A stretch of 64,000 nt of DNA from Streptomyces sp. RPA4-2. GTDB taxonomy: Bacteria; Actinomycetota; Actinomycetes; Streptomycetales; Streptomycetaceae. Shown here piece by piece: positions 35,115 through 43,890 of this stretch. Each line of letters starts with the position of its first letter. Position 1 is the first letter of the stretch. Location: assembly GCF_012273515.2 (NCBI RefSeq), contig NZ_CP050975.2, forward strand, positions 3,596,001 through 3,660,000, written 5' to 3'. A program made the position numbers and the translations under genes. The notes under the pieces are model-generated. The model was not told where the DNA came from, ran no database searches, and was given only the letters and a program-made list of their open reading frames with translations.

Positions 35115-35634
35115 GTGGCGAGAATCAACTGGCCGCGTGACGGGCTGTTGCTGGCCTGCATGCTCGTTGCCGAGAACGGCTGGCGTGAGCTGCAGCCAGC
35201 CGACAAGCGGGTGCGGAGCCTGTCCAAGATCCTCAGGAAGCTCCCATTGCACGATGCCACGGCGGCAGATCCGAAGTTCCGCTCCTCTGGCAACGTTAGC
35301 CGCGAGACCGGCGACATCGTGACAGTCCATGCCGGGTCCCACGGAGCCACCTCGAAGGGCGGCGGCTGACCCGCGAGGTGGTGGCCGACGTCACAGAACG
35401 CACCGACGAGGTGCTCTCCGCCGCCTACGGCGGACTCGGAGACGGCTACATCGAAGTCCACCACAGCCTGCCTCTCCATATTCGGGGGTGACCGAGACCC
35501 AGATAGCAGATCTGGCCCTCCTGCGCGCGAACTGCCACCGCATGTGCCGCAGGAGTTTCCGCGGAGAATCCTGGCGTACCCCGGCCGCCCTCCGGAGGCA
35601 GATGCACAAGCCCGTTCAAGCGCTGCCCCATTAG
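35115..35634 (+). pseudogene. Decayed HNH endonuclease gene
   Basis: Three pieces of one nuclease remain in different frames. The N-terminal part runs from a GTG (VARINWPRDGLLLACMLVAE) to a stop at 35369. A second piece reads LTREVVADVTERTDEV, then jumps to YGGLGDGYIEVHHSLPL, so the region between is deleted. After a second shift the C-terminal part reads TQIADLALLRANCHRMCRR. The order ...EVHH...NCHR is that of HNH nucleases found in Streptomyces, some of which are methyl-specific. Two frameshifts and about 100 missing codons make it non-functional. Confidence 0.8.
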
Positions 35635-36263
35635 GCCGCATCCGCTTCAGCTTCGTAATGCATCTGAGCACGCTCGAGGACGTCGTCCGGGTCGAGTCCG
35701 CGAGCGGCAGTCCAGTGCAGCAGATCCGCGATCAGCTCCACCGCTGACTCCTCGAGACCAATGTCCCGCCCGCTCCCCCGAGGCGGAGCGCCACGGGAGG
35801 GCCTCTGATAGCTCTCAAGCGCCTCGACGGCACGCTCGATGCGTCGGTACGCCTGGCCGGAGCTCATCGCGATCTCGCACCAGACCGCCTTACCCGCCAC
35901 GGTCAGGAGAGTGCCCCAGTCCACTGCCAGCGCCGTAAGCAGGTGCAGCCCGCGGCCACACTCTTCGTCGCAGACGGCCGCTTTGAGTGACGGCACCGAC
36001 CGGCTCTTGTCGTGGACTTCAAGCCGGAGCCGCTCAGCCCTCCATTCAAGGATCAAGGTCGCCGATACCCCCTCGCCCACATGTTTGACGACATTCGTCG
36101 CCAACTCCGTAACCAGCAAAGCTGCTTCATCCGCAGCCACAGGCACCCCCCACCGGTTCAGCTGCTTCACGGCGGCTCTCCGGAGCAGACTCACTTCCGC
36201 CGGGAGTGCCTCGAAGGGCAGCACACAGCGGAGTCGCGGTTCGATGACTTCGTAGCCGGGCAT
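35631..36263 (-). CDS. SpoIIAB/RsbW-like ATP-binding regulatory protein
   Basis: 210 residues. The GHKL-type ATPase domain (about 15-140) has LLVTELATNVVKH (N box), LRLEVHDKSRSVP and CGRGLHLLTALAVDWG (G box). The C-terminal 65 residues are an extra segment. Streptomyces has many such proteins next to XRE-DUF5753 and DUF397 genes, as here, in whiJ/abaA-like loci that affect development. Divergent from the XRE gene; a strong GGAGG site precedes the ATG. Confidence 0.85.
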   Translation of the reverse strand: MPGYEVIEPRLRCVLPFEALPAEVSLLRRAAVKQLNRWGVPVAADEAALLVTELATNVVKHVGEGVSATLILEWRAERLRLEVHDKSRSVPSLKAAVCDEECGRGLHLLTALAVDWGTLLTVAGKAVWCEIAMSSGQAYRRIERAVEALESYQRPSRGAPPRGSGRDIGLEESAVELIADLLHWTAARGLDPDDVLERAQMHYEAEADAA

Positions 36264-36482
36264 GGCCGGCTCCTCCCTCCCAGGCCACGCAGATGCTGCG
36301 GCTGCCGTATCTGCACGACTGCACTGCGTAGCGATCTCCGAATGAGCATGGCACGGAGAATTCTCGCTGTGTAACTTCTCATGGGAATCGATCGAGTGAA
36401 TCTGATGGTGGGGCTGCTTCTCAGCTGCCTAGCCTGTTGAGGATCTGCGGGCTGGCTGCCCTGCTCATGGCGAAGGAGCCTC

Positions 36483-36924
36483 ATGTCCGAACGGACCACA
36501 ACCCGCCGCCGTCAACTCGGCGCGTTGATGCGCAAGTTGCGCGCCCGCAAAGGGCTGACCCTTGAGGAAGCCGGGCAGCTCGTCGGCGTTTCCAAGGCAA
36601 CGGTGAGCCGGTACGAGACCCAGGCGGGGCCGGTCAAGTGGCTCGTCATTGACGCGTTGTGCCGCGAGTACGCGACAACTGACGCCGAGCGCAGAGCCGT
36701 TGTCGCGATCGCCAAGAACGCCAGGCAGCAGGGCTGGTGGAGTTCCTTTGCCGACTCGATTCCGGAGAGCATGAACCTTCTGCTCACGCTTGAGGACGAG
36801 GCCGTACGGGAGGATCACTTCTCCTGTGTCTACGTGCCAGGGCTCTTGCAGACCCGCGGTTACAGCACCGCTCTCCAGCAAGCCAACGAAGTGCGGCTGG
36901 AGCCGGCGGAGATCGAACGGCTAG
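36483..36924 (+). pseudogene. XRE-DUF5753 regulator, 5' part, cut by IS
   Basis: The first 147 codons encode the helix-turn-helix (MRKLRARKGLTLEEAGQLVG, KATVSRYETQ) and the start of the DUF5753 domain (FSCVYVPGLLQTRGYSTALQ). The frame is broken after EIERL by an inserted IS. Joining to the second part across one copy of CTAG restores a 281-residue protein of normal length. The present frame continues 62 bp into the element before a stop. Confidence 0.93.
36921..36924. repeat. Left copy of the IS target duplication
   Basis: CTAG precedes the left end of the element, and the same four bases follow its right end at 38582-38585. Confidence 0.85.
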
Positions 36925-38581
36925 CCTCGATCTTTCTTGAGGGTCCGCCGACGGAGTCGGCGGACCCTTTTGCTTTCCGGAGCTGATGCCGGGCAGGCCG
37001 GTGGCCCGGCTGTCGCGTCGGGTGGGCGCCGGGTTCCACTGCCCGGGCGGGTGATGCTGCCGCAGGGACGATGGGTTGCCAGTCAGCCGGGGTCAGGCAG
37101 GAGCGCGAGCCGTTCAAGGGCGGCGGTGATCTCGCCGGTCCAGGGCCAGTGCCGGGCGAGGCGGAGAATCCTGCGCCGACCGGTGGTGACGAGCTGGCCG
37201 GCTGCGGAGAACAGGCGGAACCGCAATCGACGCGGTTCCCAGAGCCTCGCCCGGCCGGTCAGCGCGAGCATGGGCATCCAGGCCAGCAGGTCGAGCGCGA
37301 TCTGGACGATCTCCATCCAGACCCGGTTCTGGGCGGTGTCGTGCAGGGGCAGGTTGCGCAGGCCGGTGGCCCGGGCGGCCCGGATCCGGTCCTCGGCCCG
37401 TGCCCGGAGCCGGTGACGCAGCTCGAGCTCGGCGATCGGCCGGCCGGTGGTGTTGGTCGCGAAGCACGTGATCCGCATGCCGTCCGCGTCCGTGATCCTC
37501 AACTGGGCGCCGGGATGGGGCCGTTCCTTGCGGACGATGAGCCGCATGCCCTTGGGCCAGTCGTCCAGGAGCTTGCCGGTGAGCTCGGCGACCCAGGCCC
37601 CGTCCCGGGCCTCACCGTCGGCCTCGACGGCCGGGGTCCAGGCCGAGGCGGGGACCTTCAGCACGTGTTCGTGGATCGCTTCGGTGACCGTCATGCCGAC
37701 CGAGTAGGACAGCCATCGGCCCCGCTTCGCGAGCCAGGACACGAAGTCGTGGGTGCCGCTTACGGAGTCCGTGCGGATCAGCGTCTGCCGTCCTCGCCGG
37801 TAGTGCTTGGGCAGTTGGGCCAGGGCGAGTTGGGCGGTGGTGATGTGGTCGGCGGCGGTGTTGGAGCCCGCGTTTCCCGGTCGGAGGAGGGCGGCGACGG
37901 GTTCACCGGTTCCGCCCGGTCCGTGGTCGACGAAAGCCGTCAGCGGGTGATGGCCGTAGGTCTTCTTCCAGGTCGCGGCCGCGTCCTGCTTGTCGGAGTG
38001 GGCGATCACGAGGACGCCATCGAGGTCGACAGTGACCTGGCCGTCGGCGTCCGGGGCGTTCTCGCCGGCCAACGACCAGGCACGATGACGGACTTCGGAG
38101 CGTGCGGACCGGACGGCCTGCAGGGCTTTGTCGCCGGATGCGGCGAGGGTGTCGATCAGGCGGGAGACGGTCGGGTCCGAGGCGACCGGGCCGAAGACGG
38201 CCGGCTCACACCGCAGCATGGAGACGTCCGCGAGGCAGTCCCCGCCCAGTGCGACCGCCAGGGCGACGTCCAGGAGGATCTTGCCGGGATCGTGGACGGC
38301 CCGCGGTTTGCGCCACGGAGCCAGAGCTGCGGATATCGCCTGGTCAAGGCCCGTCTTGCGGACCGTCTCCAGCAGCAGGACCGCACCGGCCTGCGAGAGC
38401 ACCTGCCGACCGTCTGCCTGGACACGGACACGTGGGTACGACGAGATAGGCTCTCTCACCTGGAAAGTGCTCTTTTCCTTGCAGCCAACAGGACCCTCAG
38501 CAAGTCCCATCGTTGCAGGTCAAGGGCACTTTCCGTGTTTCTGATCAACTCTTGGACAGCCCACCTCGTGAAAGCCCGAGG
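36925..38581. mobile_element. IS1380-family insertion sequence
   Basis: A complete 1657-bp element. The left end reads CCTCGATCTTTCTTGAGGG; the right end, read inward, CCTCGGGCTTTCACGAGG, giving imperfect terminal inverted repeats starting CCTCG. A CTAG duplication flanks it, within the 4-5 bp usual for IS1380. It carries one intact transposase gene on the minus strand. The intact gene it interrupts is recovered exactly by removing it, so the insertion is recent and the ends are certain. Confidence 0.93.
37083..38510 (-). CDS. IS1380-family transposase
   Basis: 475 residues, full length, DDE type. Visible segments are VTVDLDGVLVIAHSDK (first Asp), LIRTDSVSGTHDFVSWL (second acidic site) and the C-terminal LPLHDTAQNRVWMEIVQIAL DDE-region with Glu, typical of this family. 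The reading frame is open, so the element may still be active. Start may lie a few codons downstream at an internal GTG. Confidence 0.9.
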   Translation of the reverse strand: MGLAEGPVGCKEKSTFQVREPISSYPRVRVQADGRQVLSQAGAVLLLETVRKTGLDQAISAALAPWRKPRAVHDPGKILLDVALAVALGGDCLADVSMLRCEPAVFGPVASDPTVSRLIDTLAASGDKALQAVRSARSEVRHRAWSLAGENAPDADGQVTVDLDGVLVIAHSDKQDAAATWKKTYGHHPLTAFVDHGPGGTGEPVAALLRPGNAGSNTAADHITTAQLALAQLPKHYRRGRQTLIRTDSVSGTHDFVSWLAKRGRWLSYSVGMTVTEAIHEHVLKVPASAWTPAVEADGEARDGAWVAELTGKLLDDWPKGMRLIVRKERPHPGAQLRITDADGMRITCFATNTTGRPIAELELRHRLRARAEDRIRAARATGLRNLPLHDTAQNRVWMEIVQIALDLLAWMPMLALTGRARLWEPRRLRFRLFSAAGQLVTTGRRRILRLARHWPWTGEITAALERLALLPDPG

Positions 38582-38585
38582 CTAG

Positions 38586-38989
38586 TGGACATCCGCATGA
38601 AGCGGCAGGAGATCCTGACTCGCCCGGCTCCCCCACACCTATGGGCCATCCTCGACGAGTCCGTGATCCACCGGGTCGTCGGCTCACCAGAGATCATGGC
38701 GAGCCAGCTGGACCGCCTGCTCGAAGCGAACGATTCCCCTCACATCACTTTGCAGGTGCTGCCGTTCTCGAAGGGTGCTCACTCCGCGGCTCTCGGGAGC
38801 TTCGTGATCCTCGGCGGCACGGAGGCCGCCCTTGATGTCGTGTACGTCGACTTCCACACGGGGTCGCTCTTCCTGGAGAAGGAGGAAGAACTGGAGCGAT
38901 ACCGGCTTGCCTTCGAGTATCTCCGCGCACAAGCGTTGGACATGGAGGCTTCCTCGTCTCTGATCCACCGCATGCGCAAGGAGCTATGA
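38586..38989 (+). pseudogene. XRE-DUF5753 regulator, 3' part
   Basis: The remaining 134 codons start VDIRMKRQEILTRPAPPHL and hold the rest of DUF5753 (WAILDESVIHRVVGSPEIM, LQVLPFSKGAH). An open frame starting inside the IS at 38513 fuses about 24 IS-coded residues to it, so a truncated 158-residue product is possible but would lack the DNA-binding domain. Its stop touches the DUF397 start. Confidence 0.92.
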
Positions 38990-39256
38990 ATGCCCGTGTC
39001 CTCTTCCTCCGGTCCCGACCTGGCCTGGTTCAAGTCGTCATACAGCGGAGGCAACACAACTGAGTGCGTGGAAGCCGCGTTCGTACCGTCCGGCGTGTGC
39101 ATACGGGACTCGAAGCACCCGGAAGGCCCACAGCTTCCGGTGGCCGCAGAGGCGTGGGCGACGTTCATAGCGGCTGCCGCTCTGCGAGACGGCATTTGGC
39201 AACGGTCTCCTAGTCACTCCCTATGGAACGGAACTCCAGGCATGGGGCTGCTCTGA
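38990..39256 (+). CDS. DUF397 protein
   Basis: 88 residues. The family core reads LAWFKSSYSGGNTTECVEAA, then GVCIRDSKHPEGPQL and AAEAWATFIAAA. DUF397 proteins are small partners of XRE-DUF5753 regulators (WhiJ-type pairs). The ATG follows the regulator stop directly, so it was coupled to the regulator gene; the IS now separates it from the original promoter. Confidence 0.9.
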   Translation: MPVSSSSGPDLAWFKSSYSGGNTTECVEAAFVPSGVCIRDSKHPEGPQLPVAAEAWATFIAAAALRDGIWQRSPSHSLWNGTPGMGLL

Positions 39257-39447
39257 CCCCCGGCTGGCCAGCGTGGTGCACCCGCCTCGCACCACCACTG
39301 GCGTTCAGGCGGGCCCGTCGACGTGGCGCCGCAAGGCCCCAGGCACCGAGTCGCTCCTCCCCCCCCATATCCAGCCGTGCTCTGAACTGGCACCGGCGCG
39401 TTAGCCTCGGTTTGTTCAGAAGGCACAGGTAGGCGCAGGAGGCAGCA

Positions 39448-39750
39448 ATGGCGAAGGTTCCGGCCGCGGTGGTGGCCGCCGGTGGGCTTGTCGGTGGGTA
39501 CGGCGTGGCCAGGTGGACGAAGAAGCGGCAGCTCGGCGGGGTCGTGCTGGCCGCCGCGGGGGCCGCGGCCGCGCGGCAGTGGCGGCGGCAGGCCGGCGGG
39601 AAGGCCGCCGGGGCGCTGACCGTCGCGTACGTCGCCGCCTTCGCCGGGTCGCACCCGCTGGCCAAGAAGGTGGGCGCCTGGCCCGCGGTGTTCGGGGTCG
39701 CCGGGGCCGTCGCCCTCGCCTCCTGGGCCGTGGCCGACCGGCGTGCCTGA
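39448..39750 (+). CDS. Small Ala/Gly-rich membrane protein
   Basis: 100 residues with three possible hydrophobic segments (VPAAVVAAGGLVGGYGVA, LGGVVLAAAGAAAA, AVFGVAGAVALASWAVA) separated by basic stretches. AGGAGG upstream supports the start. No family recognised. Confidence 0.55.
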   Translation: MAKVPAAVVAAGGLVGGYGVARWTKKRQLGGVVLAAAGAAAARQWRRQAGGKAAGALTVAYVAAFAGSHPLAKKVGAWPAVFGVAGAVALASWAVADRRA

Positions 39751-39819
39751 GCACTGCACCGAGCACCGCACCGAGCGCAGAGCACGGAGGGCGGCGCGCA
39801 GCGCGACCGCGCCTCCGCG

Positions 39820-40785
39820 TCAGGAGACCCGCTCCTCCGCCCCCTGAAACGCCCGCCGGTACGCGTACGGGCTCGTCCCCACCACCCTTTTGAAGCGTTC
39901 GCGGAACGCCGTCGGGGAACCGAAGCCCGCCTGGGTCGCGATGCGTTCGACCGGGTACGTGGTCGTCTCCAGGAGGTACTGGGCACGGCGGACCCGGGCA
40001 CGGTGCACCCACTGCAGTGGTGTGGTGCCGGTCTGTTCCCGGAAGCGGCGGTTGAGGGTGCGGGTGCTCGTGCCGGCCCGGACGGCGATGTCCTCCAGGG
40101 TCAGGTCCCGGTCCGCGTTCTCCTCCAGCCAGCCGAGCAGCGGTTCCATGGTCGCGCCGGCCGGTGCCGGTGGCTGGGCGTGGACGATGAACTGGGCCTG
40201 GCCGCCCTCCCGTTCGAGCGGCATCACCGACAGCCGGGCCGCGTGCGCCGCGACGGCCGAGCCATGGTCCCGGCGGATCATGTGCAGGCACATGTCGAGG
40301 GCCGCGGCCGCGCCCGCCGAGGTGAGGAACTGGCCGTTGTCGACGTAGAGCACGTTCGGGTCGACCGTCACGGCGGGGTGCAGGGCCGCCAGGTCCCCGG
40401 CCGCGATCCAGTGGGTGGTCGCGCGCAGCCCGTCCAGCAGGCCGGTGGCGGCGAGGACGAAGGCTCCGACACAGATCGAGGCGATCCGGGTGCCGTTCGC
40501 GGCGGCCGCGCGCAGCGCCTCGGCCACCCCCGGCGGGAGCGGGGCGGTGGGGTTCTCGGTCCCGGGCAGGATGATCGTGTCCGCCTCGGCCAGCGCCTCC
40601 AGGCCGTAGGGGGCGCGCAGCGTGAACGGGCCCGCGCCGACCTCCTGGCCCGCCTCGACCGAACAGACCCGGATCCGGTAGGCCGCCCGGCCGTCCGGCA
40701 GGCGCGCCCGCCCGAAGGCGTCGATCGGGGCGGAGAGGTCGAACGGGATGACCTGGTCGAGCGCCAGTACGGCAACGGTGTGCAT
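39820..40785 (-). CDS. GlxA-type AraC-family transcriptional regulator
   Basis: 321 residues. The N-terminal DJ-1/PfpI-like domain (about 1-180) has the elbow sequence ASICVGAFVLAATGLLDG; the C-terminal AraC DNA-binding domain (about 215-315) has two helix-turn-helices, LEDIAVRAGTSTRTLNRRF and VERIATQAGFGSPTAFRERF. Such regulators sense small metabolites through the first domain. Divergent from the DUF2269-like membrane gene across 209 bp, which it may control. Confidence 0.9.
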   Translation of the reverse strand: MHTVAVLALDQVIPFDLSAPIDAFGRARLPDGRAAYRIRVCSVEAGQEVGAGPFTLRAPYGLEALAEADTIILPGTENPTAPLPPGVAEALRAAAANGTRIASICVGAFVLAATGLLDGLRATTHWIAAGDLAALHPAVTVDPNVLYVDNGQFLTSAGAAAALDMCLHMIRRDHGSAVAAHAARLSVMPLEREGGQAQFIVHAQPPAPAGATMEPLLGWLEENADRDLTLEDIAVRAGTSTRTLNRRFREQTGTTPLQWVHRARVRRAQYLLETTTYPVERIATQAGFGSPTAFRERFKRVVGTSPYAYRRAFQGAEERVS

Positions 40786-40994
40786 GGCCAGAGCGTAGGC
40801 ATACGGCGGGTTGTGGCCAACAGCGGCCCGGGGCGACCCGCCTCCGCCGCAGCGGGCCGCTGGTCTCGCGGGACCCCCGCCCAGCGCCTCGTACGGCCCG
40901 TACCGACGGGACGGGGCCGCGGCTGGCGGGAATCCGTCGGGCCCTGGCAAAAGTGCCACTTCTGCAAGATCCGGACCGCCCATAGCGTCACCCC

Positions 40995-41462
40995 GTGACC
41001 AAGTTCCTTCTTGCCGTGCACGTCCTCGCCGCGATCGTCGCGATCGGGCCCGTCACCGTCGCCGCCAGCATGTTCCCGCCCGCCGCCCGCAAGGCGCTCG
41101 CCGAGCCGCGGGACGGTCAGGCCCGCTCCACCGTCCAACTGCTGCACCGCATCTGCCGGGTGTACGCGACGGTCGGCGTCGTGGTCCCCGTGTTCGGGTT
41201 CGCCACCGCCAGTGCCATGGGTGTCCTGGGCGACACCTGGCTGGTCGTCTCGATCGCCCTGACGGCGCTGGCCGCGGTCGTGCTCGCGGCGCTGGTGCTG
41301 CCCCGGCAGACCGCGATCGTGGAGGGCATCTGGCACGACAGCGGCGTACTGGACCCCCGGGCGACGGTCCGGCTCGCCATGTTCACCGGCGTCTTCAACC
41401 TGCTCTGGGCCACCGTGACGATACTGATGATCATCCGTCCGGGGTCCACCACGGGTGCCTAA
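40995..41462 (+). CDS. DUF2269-like integral membrane protein
   Basis: 155 residues with four predicted helices (FLLAVHVLAAIVAIGPVTVA, ATVGVVVPVFGFATASAMG, LVVSIALTALAAVVLAALVL, MFTGVFNLLWATVTILMII). The His in the first helix is typical of DUF2269. GTG start with weak ribosome site. Its stop codon TAA is formed by the end of the adjoining MITE; before insertion it would have been TAG at the same place. Confidence 0.7.
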   Translation: MTKFLLAVHVLAAIVAIGPVTVAASMFPPAARKALAEPRDGQARSTVQLLHRICRVYATVGVVVPVFGFATASAMGVLGDTWLVVSIALTALAAVVLAALVLPRQTAIVEGIWHDSGVLDPRATVRLAMFTGVFNLLWATVTILMIIRPGSTTGA

Positions 41463-41654
41463 GGGCTGTCCCGTAATCCCCGGTGGATCAGCGCGCGGCG
41501 TCAGATGCGGTGCATCGCAAGGCGGAGGGTCGTCCTCATACTGGACGTATCAGGGCGATCCGACAACGCGGCGTGGGGGTCCCCCCTGCTCGAAGAGCTC
41601 GGGGGAGTGCCGTAGCTGTCGTCGTGCGCCCGCCGGGGATTACGGGACAGCCCT
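41462..41654. mobile_element. 193-bp MITE with 22-bp perfect terminal repeats
   Basis: The ends AGGGCTGTCCCGTAATCCCC plus GG and their exact inverse bound a 193-bp non-coding element flanked by TA on both sides, the pattern of TA-duplicating elements (IS630 or the IS427 group of IS5). The centre holds GGGGGTCCCCCC and GCTCGAAGAGC hairpins often seen in Streptomyces. No transposase, so it must be mobilised in trans. Confidence 0.85.
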
Positions 41655-42133
41655 TAGCCGCAGGATCCGGCCCGACGGCCGGTGAGGAGCGGTGTGTCGG
41701 CCTGTTCCTCCAGGTCCGCCCTGAACTGCCGGGCCACCGCCGTCGCGACCAGCACCCCCGCCGCGACGACCAGCGTGAAGGACGCCCACGCCAGTGGCCA
41801 GACCGCGGCGTCCGGAGGCTCCGGGTGGGCGTGGAAGGAGACGTACATCAGGGCGGCCGGCGGGACCGCGAGCAGCAGCAACGGCCAGGCCAGCGCGTCC
41901 CGGTGGCCGAAGTAGGCCGCCAGGAGCAGCAGGGCCCCGCCGAGGAGCACGACGCCGAGGACGGTCACCGGGGTCGTCTCGGTGAGCGACCCGGACGTCT
42001 CGGCGCGGTTGCGCAGGTCCCAGGGCAGGCAGAGGAGATACGCCGCGCCGGAGAGGGCGGCGCCGAGCACGCGCGTCAGCCAGCGTTCCGGCCAGGGGCG
42101 CGTGCGCAGAGGGCTTAACAGCTTCTCGGTCAT
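41654..42133 (-). CDS. Hypothetical membrane protein
   Basis: 159 residues with four hydrophobic helices (VLGAALSGAAYLLCLPW, PVTVLGVVLLGGALLLLAAYF, WPLLLLAVPPAALMYVSF, LVVAAGVLVATAVARQF). No family recognised. Its TAA stop is provided by the end of the MITE. Confidence 0.7.
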   Translation of the reverse strand: MTEKLLSPLRTRPWPERWLTRVLGAALSGAAYLLCLPWDLRNRAETSGSLTETTPVTVLGVVLLGGALLLLAAYFGHRDALAWPLLLLAVPPAALMYVSFHAHPEPPDAAVWPLAWASFTLVVAAGVLVATAVARQFRADLEEQADTPLLTGRRAGSCG

Positions 42134-42213
42134 GCGTACGAGGGTTCCTGTCCGGGCGTCGGCCCGACAGAGTATGCGTACTCAGATCCTCGTCCTCGGC
42201 GGACCGGTCCACC

Positions 42214-42336
42214 GAGTCCGACCGAACCGCCCGGTCGGACGGAACCGGCCCGGTGGCTCGAACCGGCTAGACGGACGGAACCTGGGCGGCGGACGGAACC
42301 GGGACGGCGGTCGGAACCGGGACGGCTCGTCGTCGG
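42214..42336. repeat. Imperfect tandem repeats around GGACGGAACCGGG
   Basis: Units of about 15-18 bp (GGACGGAACC, GGTCGGAACCGGGACGG) recur six or seven times just downstream of the MFS gene. No gene or terminator was seen in them. Confidence 0.65.
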
Positions 42337-42345
42337 CGGACCGGG

Positions 42346-43839
42346 TCAGGCCGGCTCGTGGGACGTGCCGGACGATGCCGTCGACAGCGGGGCGGCGATG
42401 TCCTCCAGGGAGCGCCCCTCGGCCTTCACCGCAAGGAACGCGGCCACCAGGCCCGCCGCGCACATCAGGGCCGCGCCGATCTGGAAGGCGAGCACCGTGT
42501 CGCCGACGACACCGGACTTCGTGAGGTCGGCGAAGACCAGCGGTCCGCTGATACCACCGGCGGCCGTTCCGAGGGCGTAGAAGAAGGCGATGGCCATCGC
42601 GCGGGTCTCCATCGGGAAGATCTCCGAGACCGTCAGGTACGCGCTGGACGCGCCCGCGGAGGCGAAGAACAGTACGACGCACCAGCACGCGGTGAGCGTC
42701 GCCGCGTTCAGCGAGCCCTGGCCGAAGAGCCAGGCCGTGCCGAAGAGCAGCAGGCCCGACAGCAGGTACGTGGAGGAGATCATCACCTTGCGGCCGACCG
42801 TGTCGAAGAGCTTGCCGAGCAGCAGCGGGCCGATGAAGTTGCCGGCCGCGATGACGGCGAAGTAGTAGCCGGTGCCGCCGGAGGGGACGTCGTAGAACGT
42901 GGTGAGGATGGCGCCGAAACCGAAGGTGATCGCGTTGTAGAGGAAGGCCTGGCCGATGAAGAGGGAGAGGCCGAGCACGGCGCGTTTCGGATAGCGGCGG
43001 AAGACGGTCCGCGCGATGAGCCCGAAGCCGATGCTCTTGCGCTGCTCGATGGTGATCTCGCCCTCGGCGCGCGGCAGCGGCCTGCCCTTCTCCCGCTCGA
43101 TGTCCCGCTCGACGGACGTGACCAGCTCGTCCGCGTCCTCGCCGCGGCCGTGGATGAACTGCCACCGCGGGCTCTCCGGCACATGCCGCCTGACCAGCAG
43201 GACCACCAGCCCGAGGACCACTCCGAGGGCGAACGTGAGCCGCCAGCCGACGTCCTTGGGGAAGATGTCCGTGTTCAGCATGACGACGGACAGCAGCGCG
43301 CCGCCGACCGCGCCGAGCCAGTAGCTGCCGTTGATGATCAGGTCGACGCGGCCCCGGAACTTCGCGGGGATGAGCTCGTCGATCGCCGAGTTGATGGCCG
43401 CGTACTCGCCGCCGATACCGAAGCCGGTGAGGAAGCGGAAGGTGAAGAACCACCAGGCGTCGAAGGAGAGCGCGGTCATCGCGGTCGCGCCGAGGTAGAC
43501 GACGAGCGTCACCATGAAGAGCTTCTTGCGGCCGTAACGGTCGGTCAGCCAGCCGAAGAAGAGGGCTCCGACGCAGGCTCCCGCGACATAGAGCGCCGCC
43601 GCGACGCCGGTGACCTGGGCCGAGGAGATGGACAGACCGCTGCCGTCCTCGGAGAGCCGGCTCGCGATGTTGCCGACCGTGGTGACTTCCAGGCCGTCCA
43701 GGATCCAGACGGTTCCCAGGCCGATCACGATCATCCAGTGCCACCGGGACCAGGGAAGCCGGTCGAGGCGGGAGGGGACACTCGTGGTGATGGTGCCCAT
43801 GGAAGCGGGCACGGGGGCCGGCGCGGCTGGTGGGGTCAT
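42346..43839 (-). CDS. MFS transporter, sugar/acid symporter type
   Basis: 497 residues with twelve helices. The motif between helices 2 and 3 is GWLTDRYGRKKLF, the helix-4/5 region reads GFGIGGEYAAINSAIDELI and PESPRW ends the first half, as in the sugar-porter and SV2-like groups. The second half repeats the motif as GKLFDTVGRKVM. Substrate unknown. Confidence 0.88.
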   Translation of the reverse strand: MTPPAAPAPVPASMGTITTSVPSRLDRLPWSRWHWMIVIGLGTVWILDGLEVTTVGNIASRLSEDGSGLSISSAQVTGVAAALYVAGACVGALFFGWLTDRYGRKKLFMVTLVVYLGATAMTALSFDAWWFFTFRFLTGFGIGGEYAAINSAIDELIPAKFRGRVDLIINGSYWLGAVGGALLSVVMLNTDIFPKDVGWRLTFALGVVLGLVVLLVRRHVPESPRWQFIHGRGEDADELVTSVERDIEREKGRPLPRAEGEITIEQRKSIGFGLIARTVFRRYPKRAVLGLSLFIGQAFLYNAITFGFGAILTTFYDVPSGGTGYYFAVIAAGNFIGPLLLGKLFDTVGRKVMISSTYLLSGLLLFGTAWLFGQGSLNAATLTACWCVVLFFASAGASSAYLTVSEIFPMETRAMAIAFFYALGTAAGGISGPLVFADLTKSGVVGDTVLAFQIGAALMCAAGLVAAFLAVKAEGRSLEDIAAPLSTASSGTSHEPA

Positions 43840-43890
43840 GGCTCCCTCTCCGTTCGACGAACCCTGACCGGATTCCCCGCCGCGGGGTGG

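Noticed and set aside
36483..36986. Complete 167-residue XRE regulator
   Set aside because: The last 20 or so codons are IS sequence; the rest of the real gene lies beyond the element.
35631..39256. Prophage or integrative element boundary
   Set aside because: No integrase, phage structural gene or direct repeat att site was seen; the only mobile DNA is the IS and the MITE.
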